A program made the translations under genes and the position numbers. A DNA stretch of 21,311 bases from JACCUZ01 sp038246575 (lineage in GTDB: Bacteria; Actinomycetota; Actinomycetes; JACCUZ01): NCBI GenBank assembly GCA_038246575.1, contig JBBRVU010000057.1, positions 1-21,311 on the forward strand. The letters run 5' to 3'. Position 1 is the stretch's first letter; each line of letters begins with the position of its first letter. The notes under the pieces were generated by a model. It was not told where the DNA came from, did not search any database, and saw nothing but the letters and a program-made list of their open reading frames with translations. Positions 6,600-12,912 of this stretch are shown here, in pieces.

Positions 6600-7214
6600 G
6601 TGGTGGGCATGGTCTCTGAGCACCGGTCGGGGCACTCGACCCCTCCGGCCTCGCCGGTCACACCGACCCCTCCGGACACAGCCCCCCGCCCCGCGGGTGC
6701 ACCCGAGGAAGCCGTCGAGGTGCGCCGCAGTACCCGGCGCAAGCGCACCGTCTCGGCCTACCGCGACGGTGACCGCACCGTTGTCCTCCTCCCGGCCCGG
6801 TTCACCCGTGCCGAGGAGCGCACCTGGGTGGCGCTGATGCTCGCGCGGCTGGCCAAGCAGGACGCCCGGCTGCGCCCCAGCGACGCCGAGCTCATGACCA
6901 GGGCCCGGTCGCTGTCCGAGCGCTATCTCGGCGGCCGCGCCCGGCCCCGCAGCGTGCGCTGGGTCGGCAACCAGGGCAGCCGCTGGGGGTCCTGCACGCC
7001 CGTCGATGCCTCGGTGCGCCTCTCGATCCGGCTGCAGGGCATGCCGTCCTGGGTCGTCGACTACGTGCTCGTGCACGAGCTGGCGCACCTGCTGGAGCCC
7101 GGCCACGGCCCCGCCTTCTGGGTCGAGGTCGAGCGCTATCCCCGCACCGAGCGGGCCCGGGGCTACCTCGAGGGCGTGTCAGCCGCCAGCGACCTCGACC
7201 TCAGCGACGACTAG
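6600..7214 (+). CDS. YgjP/DUF45-type (M48-like) zinc metallopeptidase
   Basis: 204 aa. HELAH at 159-163 plus H169 in EPGHGPAFW give the zinc site; RWGSC at 128-132 and the SIRLQGMPSWVVDYV segment before it are diagnostic of the YgjP-like metallopeptidase family (PF01863). There is no membrane anchor or signal peptide, so it acts in the cytosol; its substrate is not established. Residues 1-40 are a Pro/Thr-rich disordered leader before the conserved EVRRSTRRKRTVSAYRDG start. GTG at 6600 is favoured because GGAGAAAG (6584-6591) sits 8 nt upstream; GTG 6603 or ATG 6609 are alternatives. Its 3' end overlaps the tail of the convergent NUDIX gene by 14 nt. Its promoter region carries the DnaA-box cluster. 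Confidence 0.9.
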   Translation: MVGMVSEHRSGHSTPPASPVTPTPPDTAPRPAGAPEEAVEVRRSTRRKRTVSAYRDGDRTVVLLPARFTRAEERTWVALMLARLAKQDARLRPSDAELMTRARSLSERYLGGRARPRSVRWVGNQGSRWGSCTPVDASVRLSIRLQGMPSWVVDYVLVHELAHLLEPGHGPAFWVEVERYPRTERARGYLEGVSAASDLDLSDD

Positions 7215-7800
7215 CAGCGGCGAGCGCCGACCGCGCCCGGTCGGCCAGGCGCCCGAGATCGTCGACCGCTTCCAAGGGCAAGGACGCGAGAGAGAACCAG
7301 CGCACATCGTCGGACTCCTCGCTCACCGCGGGCACGGACCCCTCGGGTGCCACCGCGGCGTAGCGGACGTCGAGGTGTTCCCCGCAGCTGCCGAACGCGC
7401 TCGCGAGCTGGTGGCGGTCCAGGTCGACCGGTGTGCCGCCGACCAGTGCCAGCCCGGTGATGCCTGACTCCTCCTGGCCCTCGCGCAGCGCCGCTGCCAC
7501 GAGCGTCTCGTCGCCCGGCTCGCAGTGCCCGCCGAACTGTCCCCAGAAGCCGCCCTTGCGGTGCAGCGTCAGCAGCACCTGCGTCCCTGCGGCGTCGAGG
7601 ACCAGCAGGCTGGCGGTCAGGTGGGACGGGACGCAGGTGCGCCACATCCCGTCGTCGTTCTCGGCCAGGTGCGCGAGGTAAGCGGCGCGCAACGCGTCCT
7701 GGTCGTTGTCGGGTGCCACCCAGTCGGTCAGCACCCGCACCGCATCGGCGTGCAGCGCTCCGGCCGCGCCGTGCTGCGGCATGAGACTTTCCGGACTCAC
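7201..7800 (-). CDS. NUDIX hydrolase
   Basis: 199 aa from the GTG at 7800. The NUDIX box runs over residues 91-114: Gly, E97, then REGQEESGI with the metal-binding REx2EE core intact. The preceding strand (LTLHRKGGFWGQFGGHCEPGD) is typical of the family. Substrates of NUDIX enzymes are nucleoside diphosphates linked to another group; this one is not assignable. The GTG overlaps the stop of the upstream gene as GTGA (7797-7800), arguing for coupled translation; the alternative ATG at 7782 has GGAAAG 5-6 nt upstream and would give a protein 6 residues shorter. The C-terminal tail overlaps the convergent metallopeptidase gene. Confidence 0.88.
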   Translation of the reverse strand: MSPESLMPQHGAAGALHADAVRVLTDWVAPDNDQDALRAAYLAHLAENDDGMWRTCVPSHLTASLLVLDAAGTQVLLTLHRKGGFWGQFGGHCEPGDETLVAAALREGQEESGITGLALVGGTPVDLDRHQLASAFGSCGEHLDVRYAAVAPEGSVPAVSEESDDVRWFSLASLPLEAVDDLGRLADRARSALAAASRR

Positions 7801-9158
7801 TCCGGAGGCGTCGAGGACGACGGCGGGATCGGCGGCTCCGGTGGCGCGTCGTCGCCGAGCTCGTCCAGCCCGGACAGGTCCAGCGGTGCCGTCCCGCCGC
7901 GGGCGAAGGTCTGCGGGTCGTCGAGGTCCTCGGCGGTCGGCAGCAGGTCGGGGTGACCCCACACCGACTCGCGCCCGTCCTGACCGCGCTCGGCGAGGAC
8001 CGCGCGCCACAACGCCGCAGCGTCGCGCAGCCGCCGCGGACGCAGCTCGAGGCCGACGAGGGAGGCGAAGGTCGCCTCGGCCGGGCCGCCGCTGGCCCGT
8101 CGGCGCCGCGCGGTCTCGCGCAGTGAGTCGGCGGCGGGCAGGTGCGGCTCGGCGGCCGCGTTGACGACCTCGTCGACCCAGCCCTCGACGAGAGCGAGCG
8201 CGGTCTCGAGGCGCAACAGCGCGGCCTTCTGCGTCGGGGTGTCCTCGGGCTCGAGCATGCCGCCGGTGAGCGCCTGCTGCATGGACTCCGGGTCGGTGGG
8301 GTCGATCGAGCCCATGACCTCCTGCAGGCGATCGGTGTCGACCGTGATGCCCTGGGCATACGCCGCGACAGCAGCTGCGAGGTGGCCCCGCAGCCAGGGC
8401 GCGTGGGTGAACAGCCGCTGGTGCGCGGCCTCGCGCAGCGCCAGGTACAGCCGCACCTGGTCCTCGGGGATCCCCAGTCCCTCACCGAAGGCCGCCACGT
8501 TGGCCGGCAGCAGCGCCGAGCGCCCGCCCGGCGCGAGCGGGAGACCGACATCGGTGGACCCGACGACCTCGCCGGCCAGGGTGCCGATGGCCTGACCGAT
8601 CTGCGTGCCGAACATCGCCCCGCCGACGCTGCGCATCATCTGCTGCATCGGACCGGCCATCTGCGACATGGCGGCGACCTGCTCAGGCGGCAGCCCCAAC
8701 GCGCCCATGGGCCCACCCTCGCCGGACAGCATGCTGCCCATCGAGTCGACCACCTTTGCCGCCACGGGGTCGACCAACACCTTCCAGGCCGGCAGGGTCG
8801 CCTCGACCCACTCGGCGCGGCTCCATGCGGCAGAAGAGGCGGACGATGCGGCGAAGCCGCACACGTCGTCGAGCCACAGCTCGGCCAGGCGCATCGACTC
8901 GAGGACCGGCTCCCGGTCTGCGGTCGTCACGGACTTGTCGCCCTGCGAGGACACGACCTGCCGTGCGACGTCGCGTGCCAGGTCCCAGTTGACCGGCCCG
9001 CCCTGCCAGGACAGCAGCTGGCCGAGCTTCTGGAAGGCGGCGCCGATGTCGGCTGTCCCGCCGCCGAACAGGGCGGACAGCGGGTCGTTCGGCGCCGGGT
9101 CGCGGCCCGGGCCGTCGTCCTCGGACCCGGGGTTGAACCCGAAGGGAGGGTTGCTCAC
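7797..9158 (-). CDS. TIGR03624-type 'zinc-dependent metalloprotease' (Zincin_2/DUF2342) protein
   Basis: 453 aa. Matches the actinobacterial family annotated as putative hydrolase/zinc-dependent metalloprotease: disordered Pro/Gly N-terminus (SNPPFGFNPG), helical central region with MGALGLPPEQVAAMSQM, the segment YLALREAAHQRLFTHAPWLRGHL (core at 238-258) and EGWVDEVV at 325-332. The position where zincins carry HExxH reads REAAH (242-246), so the first His is Arg and a canonical zinc site is not evident. The function is unknown. The GTG start at 9158 is chosen because GAGGAG lies 6 nt upstream; the frame is open further up to 9218 but without support. First gene of a two-gene unit with the NUDIX gene; divergent from the SDR gene. 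Confidence 0.87.
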   Translation of the reverse strand: MSNPPFGFNPGSEDDGPGRDPAPNDPLSALFGGGTADIGAAFQKLGQLLSWQGGPVNWDLARDVARQVVSSQGDKSVTTADREPVLESMRLAELWLDDVCGFAASSASSAAWSRAEWVEATLPAWKVLVDPVAAKVVDSMGSMLSGEGGPMGALGLPPEQVAAMSQMAGPMQQMMRSVGGAMFGTQIGQAIGTLAGEVVGSTDVGLPLAPGGRSALLPANVAAFGEGLGIPEDQVRLYLALREAAHQRLFTHAPWLRGHLAAAVAAYAQGITVDTDRLQEVMGSIDPTDPESMQQALTGGMLEPEDTPTQKAALLRLETALALVEGWVDEVVNAAAEPHLPAADSLRETARRRRASGGPAEATFASLVGLELRPRRLRDAAALWRAVLAERGQDGRESVWGHPDLLPTAEDLDDPQTFARGGTAPLDLSGLDELGDDAPPEPPIPPSSSTPPE

Positions 9159-9262
9159 CGTGGTCTCCTCGTCTCGGTCGCAGTGCGATGTTGGCAGGAT
9201 GGGCGCACCATGACCCACGTGCCTCCCACCGTAGCCACTAGTCGAACAGTCACGCGGTCCCG

Positions 9263-10369
9263 GTGAGTTCCGCCGAGACCGCAGTGGAGAGCCTCGTTCG
9301 CTCGGGGCGTACCCGTGCCGCGCGCCGACCGGTGATCGCGGTCACCGGCGCGGCCGACGGCGTCGGTGCCGCGGTCGCCGCCAGGTTGGTGGCCAACCCG
9401 GGGGTCGGCAAGGTCGTCGGCATCGACGGCCGCCGGGGGACCACGCCGGGCGTGACCTGGCGGGTCGTCGACGTCACCGACCCCGCGCTGGCCTCTCGGC
9501 TGGCGAAGGTTGACACCCTGGTCCACCTCGCGGTCGACACCGCGCTCGACACCGACCGCCAGGTCCAGGGCCACCGCAACGTGCGGGCGACCCAGACCGT
9601 GATCACGGCCGCCGCCGCCGCGGGCGTACGCCGCGTGGTGCTCTGGACCTCGGCGATGGTCTACGGGGCGCTGCCCGAGAACACCGTCCCGCTGGGCGAG
9701 GACGCGCCACTGCGCGCCGTCCCCGACGGGGGGCTGCTCTCGGACTGGCTGGAGATCGAGCGACTCGGCCGGCAGGCCGTCCGCAGCCACCCGGGCGTGC
9801 AGGTCACCGTGGTGCGACCCGCGACCCTGGTCGGCCCCGGCACCGACAGCGTGGTCACCCGCCACTTCGAGGCGCCGCGGCTGCTGATGGTGCGCGGCTC
9901 CCGGCCCCGCTGGCAGTTCTGCCACGTCGACGACCTCGCGGCCGCGCTGGAGAGCGCGGCGCTCGAGCGGGTGACGGGTGTCGTGACCGTCGGCTGCGAG
10001 GGGTGGATGGACCAGCAGGAGGTCGAGATGCTCTCGGGCCTGCGCCACATCGAGCTGCCCGCGACGCTGGCCTTCGGCACGGCCGAGCGGTTGCACCGCC
10101 TCGGCATCGTCCCGGCCCCGGCCAGCGACCTGCAGTACGTCGTCCACCCCTGGATCGTGTCCAGCGAACGGCTGCTCGCAGCCGGGTGGCGCCCGACGTA
10201 CGACAACACGACCGTCTTCGGTCTGTTGCTCGAGCAGGTGGCCGGGCGCCACGCCATCGCCGCCCGCAGGGTCGGCAAGCGGGACGCGACCATCAGCGCG
10301 GGCGCCGCCGTGGCCGTGGTCGGAACCGCCGCACTCGTGCGGATCGCACGCAAGAAGAGGCGAGGATGA
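9263..10369 (+). CDS. SDR-fold NAD-dependent epimerase/dehydratase-like protein with C-terminal membrane helix
   Basis: 368 aa. TGAADGVG at 28-35 is the extended-SDR nucleotide-binding loop; VHLAVDT, VLWTSAMVYG (about 131-140), VTVVRPATLVGPG and WQFCHVDDLA follow in the order seen in extended SDRs. The YxxxK catalytic pair is not found: the corresponding stretch reads SDWLEIERL (about 160-168), so a pseudoenzyme or altered chemistry is likely. Residues about 344-362 (AGAAVAVVGTAALVRIA then KKRRG) form one C-terminal membrane helix with a positive tail, predicting a tail-anchored protein facing the cytosol. The GTG start at 9263 has no good ribosome binding site. The stop is 4 nt before the moaE start, so the two are co-transcribed. 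Confidence 0.87.
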   Translation: MSSAETAVESLVRSGRTRAARRPVIAVTGAADGVGAAVAARLVANPGVGKVVGIDGRRGTTPGVTWRVVDVTDPALASRLAKVDTLVHLAVDTALDTDRQVQGHRNVRATQTVITAAAAAGVRRVVLWTSAMVYGALPENTVPLGEDAPLRAVPDGGLLSDWLEIERLGRQAVRSHPGVQVTVVRPATLVGPGTDSVVTRHFEAPRLLMVRGSRPRWQFCHVDDLAAALESAALERVTGVVTVGCEGWMDQQEVEMLSGLRHIELPATLAFGTAERLHRLGIVPAPASDLQYVVHPWIVSSERLLAAGWRPTYDNTTVFGLLLEQVAGRHAIAARRVGKRDATISAGAAVAVVGTAALVRIARKKRRG

Positions 10370-10373
10370 GCCC

Positions 10374-10799
10374 GTGAGCGACGTGATCAGGCTGCTGGAG
10401 ATCCGCGAGACCCCGCTGTCGGTGGACGAGGTGTTCACGGCTGTCACCGACCCGGGAGCAGGCGGGATCGCACTGTTCGTCGGGACCGTACGTGAGCAGG
10501 ACCACGACCGGGCGGTGACGGCGCTGGGCTACTCCGCGCACCCCTCGGTCGCTGACCAGCTGCGCGAGGTCGCCGAGGAGGTCGTCGCGGCGCACCCGGT
10601 GCGCGCGCTCGCAGCGGTGCACCGCGTGGGTGACCTCGCGGTTGGCGACCTGGCGGTCGTCGTGGCGGCGGCCTGCCCGCACCGTGGCGACGCGTTCGCT
10701 GCCGCCCGGATGCTCATCGACGAGCTGAAGTCACGGGTCCCGATCTGGAAGCACCAGAGCTTCCTCGACGGCGACCAGGAGTGGGTCGGCCTGCCCTGA
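10374..10799 (+). CDS. moaE: Molybdopterin synthase catalytic subunit MoaE
   Basis: 141 aa, normal length. MoaE transfers sulfur, carried as the thiocarboxylate on the MoaD C-terminus, to precursor Z (cPMP) to form molybdopterin in the cytosol. Signatures: FVGTVR with R40, CPHRGDAFAA with H103-R104, and LKSRVPIWKHQ with the active-site lysines K119 and K126, ending in EWVG. GTG start with GAGGA at 10362-10366, 7 nt upstream. It follows the SDR gene after 4 nt; no moaD or other moa gene is in the window, so MoaD must be encoded elsewhere. Confidence 0.95.
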   Translation: MSDVIRLLEIRETPLSVDEVFTAVTDPGAGGIALFVGTVREQDHDRAVTALGYSAHPSVADQLREVAEEVVAAHPVRALAAVHRVGDLAVGDLAVVVAAACPHRGDAFAAARMLIDELKSRVPIWKHQSFLDGDQEWVGLP

Positions 10800-10837
10800 G
10801 GCGGACGACAGGGGAGCGGCGCAGGGCCGGCTCAGGT

Positions 10838-11032
10838 TCAGGCGGAGTCGCGGTACTGCTCGGGCGGACGCTCGGCGGCCTGGCGGGCCTGGAAGGCGGC
10901 GACGAAGCGGCGGTGCGCCTCGAGGGTGTCGTGCGTGTCGGCGCGGGGGCGGGTACGGGTGGCCCAGGCGACCCAGCCCATGGCCAGCAGCAGGGCCACG
11001 ACGGGGATGGTCAACCAGACGAGCGCAGACAT
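10838..11032 (-). CDS. Small single-pass membrane protein
   Basis: 64 aa. Residues 4-24 (LVWLTIPVVALLLAMGWVAW) are a membrane helix starting right at the N-terminus, followed by a basic RTRPRAD and a charged amphipathic cytosolic tail (EAHRRFVAAFQARQAAERP). ATG start with GAGGT about 7 nt upstream (plus-strand complement 11040-11044). Similar short proteins are common between moaE and the PDZ protease in actinobacteria as I recall; the function is unknown. The stop is convergent with moaE, 38 nt away. Confidence 0.82.
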   Translation of the reverse strand: MSALVWLTIPVVALLLAMGWVAWATRTRPRADTHDTLEAHRRFVAAFQARQAAERPPEQYRDSA

Positions 11033-11146
11033 GGATGGTACCTCGGCACGATGGAGCGCTGACGTGAGCGAACACCGCCAACGATAGTCGCGTCACGTCC
11101 CCGACAACCCCCGACGCGGCCGGTCGACCACCCCCCCAACTTCCCC

Positions 11147-11159
11147 GTCGATCATGCAG
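11147..11159 (+). repeat. 13-bp direct repeat, copy 1 (GTCGATCATGCAG)
   Basis: Identical to 11208-11220, start-to-start distance 61 bp, in the gap before the PDZ protease gene. This copy is flanked by TTCCCC and GGGGA so the unit TCCCC...GGGGA forms an imperfect inverted repeat around it. It resembles an intergenic repeated element rather than coding sequence. Confidence 0.6.
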
Positions 11160-11207
11160 TTGTGGGGATCTTGAACGTCCGCGCAGGTCACGAGGCCGCC
11201 GATCCCT

Positions 11208-11220
11208 GTCGATCATGCAG
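11208..11220 (+). repeat. 13-bp direct repeat, copy 2 (GTCGATCATGCAG)
   Basis: Second identical copy; lies 44-56 nt upstream of the -10 box of the PDZ protease gene, a position where an activator or repressor could bind. Flanked by CCCT and AACGGGA rather than the C/G runs around copy 1. Confidence 0.6.
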
Positions 11221-11263
11221 GAACGGGAGAGCACTCCTAGCGTCATCCGCGTCCGCGGTTACG

Positions 11264-11269
11264 TAGGCT
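11264..11269 (+). promoter_or_regulatory. -10 box TAGGCT, leaderless start of the PDZ protease gene
   Basis: TAGGCT is followed after exactly 7 nt by the ATG at 11277, so the predicted transcript begins at or one base before the start codon. No ribosome binding site is visible. Confidence 0.55.
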
Positions 11270-11276
11270 GCGCCGC

Positions 11277-12314
11277 ATGTCCCGCCGCACCCTCACCCTC
11301 GCGGTCGCCGGCTTCCTGGTGGTCCTGCTCTCCGCGGTCGCGGCGCTGCTCCCGGTCCCCTACGTCGCGCTGCTCCCGGGCCCGGTCACCAACACCCTCG
11401 GCAAGGACGGGACCACTGACCTGATCCGCATCGAGGGCCGAAAGACCTACGCCGACGGCGGCAACCTCGACCTCGTGACGGTGTCGGTGCTCGGCGGCCC
11501 CCGTCAGCGGCTGGACCTCGTCACTGCGCTGCGTGGCTGGCTGAGCGACTCGATCGCGATCGTCCCTGAGGAGCAGGTCTTCCCGCCGGGGGAGACCGCC
11601 GACGAGGTCCGCACGCAGGACGCGCTGGACATGCGCGACTCGCAGGAGAACGCGACGACGTCGGCGCTGCGCGAGCTCGGGATCCCCGTCACGACCCGGC
11701 TGGTCGTGCAGCAGGTCGAAGACGGGTCCCCGGCCACCGGAAAGCTCAAGACGGGCGACCAGCTGCTCGAGGTGGACGGCACCAAGATCACCGGAGGTGC
11801 CCAGCTGCGCGAGCTCATCACCGATCGGTCCGCTGGCGACGCCGTGGACCTGGTCGTACGCCGCAAGGGCTCCCGGCTCACGACCACCCTCACGACCAAG
11901 GCGGCCGACGACGGTCGCGCCATCATCGGCATCACCACGCAGGACCAGGCCGACTATCCCTTCAAGGTCGAGATCTCCCTGCGTGACGTCGGAGGGCCGA
12001 GCGCCGGCCTGATGTTCGCGCTCGGCATCGTCGACAAGCTGACGCCCGGGTCTCTCACCGGCGGCGAGCACATCGCTGGTACGGGGACGATCGACGATGC
12101 CGGCCACGTCGGCCCGATCGGCGGCATCACGCAGAAGATGATCGGTGCGCAGAACGCGGGCGCGACCGTGTTCCTGTCGCCGCCGAGGAACTGCGCGGAG
12201 GCGAAGCGCACCAAGCCGTCGGGTCTGCGGCTGGTGAAGGCCAAGACCCTGGCCCAGGCCGTACGCGCGCTGGACCTGATCCGCGAAGGCCGCCCCGGCG
12301 TTCCCCGCTGCTGA
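11277..12314 (+). CDS. YlbL-like PDZ/Lon-type (S16) serine protease, membrane anchored
   Basis: 345 aa. N-terminal membrane anchor at about 7-29 (LAVAGFLVVLLSAVAALLPVP), a PDZ domain at about 138-215 (GSPATGKLKTGDQLLEVDGTKI is its core), and a Lon-type proteolytic domain to the end. The Ser-Lys dyad is visible: S242 in GGPSAGLMFAL and K287 in GGITQKMIGA. The protein would face outside the membrane. The family is conserved in Gram-positives; the B. subtilis member YlbL has been linked to cleavage of a DNA-damage-induced division inhibitor; substrates in actinobacteria are not established. ATG start with a leaderless-type promoter. Convergent with the PPA1309-family gene, 14 nt between stops. 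Confidence 0.93.
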   Translation: MSRRTLTLAVAGFLVVLLSAVAALLPVPYVALLPGPVTNTLGKDGTTDLIRIEGRKTYADGGNLDLVTVSVLGGPRQRLDLVTALRGWLSDSIAIVPEEQVFPPGETADEVRTQDALDMRDSQENATTSALRELGIPVTTRLVVQQVEDGSPATGKLKTGDQLLEVDGTKITGGAQLRELITDRSAGDAVDLVVRRKGSRLTTTLTTKAADDGRAIIGITTQDQADYPFKVEISLRDVGGPSAGLMFALGIVDKLTPGSLTGGEHIAGTGTIDDAGHVGPIGGITQKMIGAQNAGATVFLSPPRNCAEAKRTKPSGLRLVKAKTLAQAVRALDLIREGRPGVPRC

Positions 12315-12328
12315 GCGGGGCCCGCGGT

Positions 12329-12844
12329 TCAGTCCGACAGCGTCGCCGCCAGTGCGTCGGCCAGACCCGGCACCAGATCGGCTCCGGTGAGCACAGAGGT
12401 CTCGTGGTCGTGGGCGCGGGTCCGGATCGCCGTGCTGCGGGCCCCGTCGCGCAGCACGCCCACGACCAGGCGTACCTCCTGACGACCGGGGTGCTCGGCC
12501 AGCCAGCGCAGCGCGTCGCCCTCGTCCTGAGGCATCTCCTTCTCGACGTCGGCCGGGAGCATGAGGCGCTCCACCGTGACCGCTGTGCCCAGCACCTCGA
12601 CCGGCCAGGTGATCCCGGCGAGCAGCTCGTCCAGCGAGGAGTGCTCGGGCAGGTCGCCCTGGTCCACCGGGGTGAGGTCCCCTGGCTCCGCGCCGGCGAT
12701 CCCGAGATCGTCGGAGAGCTGCGGCTCGCGGCGCAGGAGGTCGGCGGTCTCGACGAGCGCGAACAGGCGCGCGGGCCGGTCCCAGCCCGCCTCGGCAGCG
12801 TGGCGCTCGAGGTCGAGAACGAGCTGATCCAGTCGGGAGGCCAT
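12329..12844 (-). CDS. PPA1309 family protein
   Basis: 171 aa from ATG 12844 (MASRLDQLVLDLERHAAEAGWDRP). This is the conserved actinobacterial PPA1309 family of unknown function that typically lies between the PDZ protease and UPF0182 genes. Mixed alpha/beta soluble protein with an acidic middle region (PADVEKEMPQDEGDALRWLAEHP) and C-terminal RTRAHDHETSVLTGADLVPGL. AGGA 8 nt before the ATG supports this start; an in-frame ATG at 12877 would add 11 residues but has no ribosome binding site. No motif identifies an activity. Confidence 0.88.
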   Translation of the reverse strand: MASRLDQLVLDLERHAAEAGWDRPARLFALVETADLLRREPQLSDDLGIAGAEPGDLTPVDQGDLPEHSSLDELLAGITWPVEVLGTAVTVERLMLPADVEKEMPQDEGDALRWLAEHPGRQEVRLVVGVLRDGARSTAIRTRAHDHETSVLTGADLVPGLADALAATLSD

Positions 12845-12899
12845 GCGCCCGATCCTGGCCTGGCGACGCCCGGTCATGGGAACCGGCCCCCGCGCTGGG

Positions 12900-12905
12900 T
12901 AGTTT
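12900..12905 (+). promoter_or_regulatory. -10 box TAGTTT, leaderless start of UPF0182 gene
   Basis: TAGTTT followed by 7 nt and then GTG at 12913, with no ribosome binding site; this arrangement is what selects GTG 12913 over the TTG at 12904. Confidence 0.5.
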
Positions 12906-12912
12906 GGCGGCT

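Noticed and set aside
8142..9266. Plus-strand open frame opposite the TIGR03624 gene, and similar ones opposite the SDR (9155-10447) and UPF0182 (14389-15582) genes
   Set aside because: His/Arg/Gln-rich antisense shadows without family resemblance.
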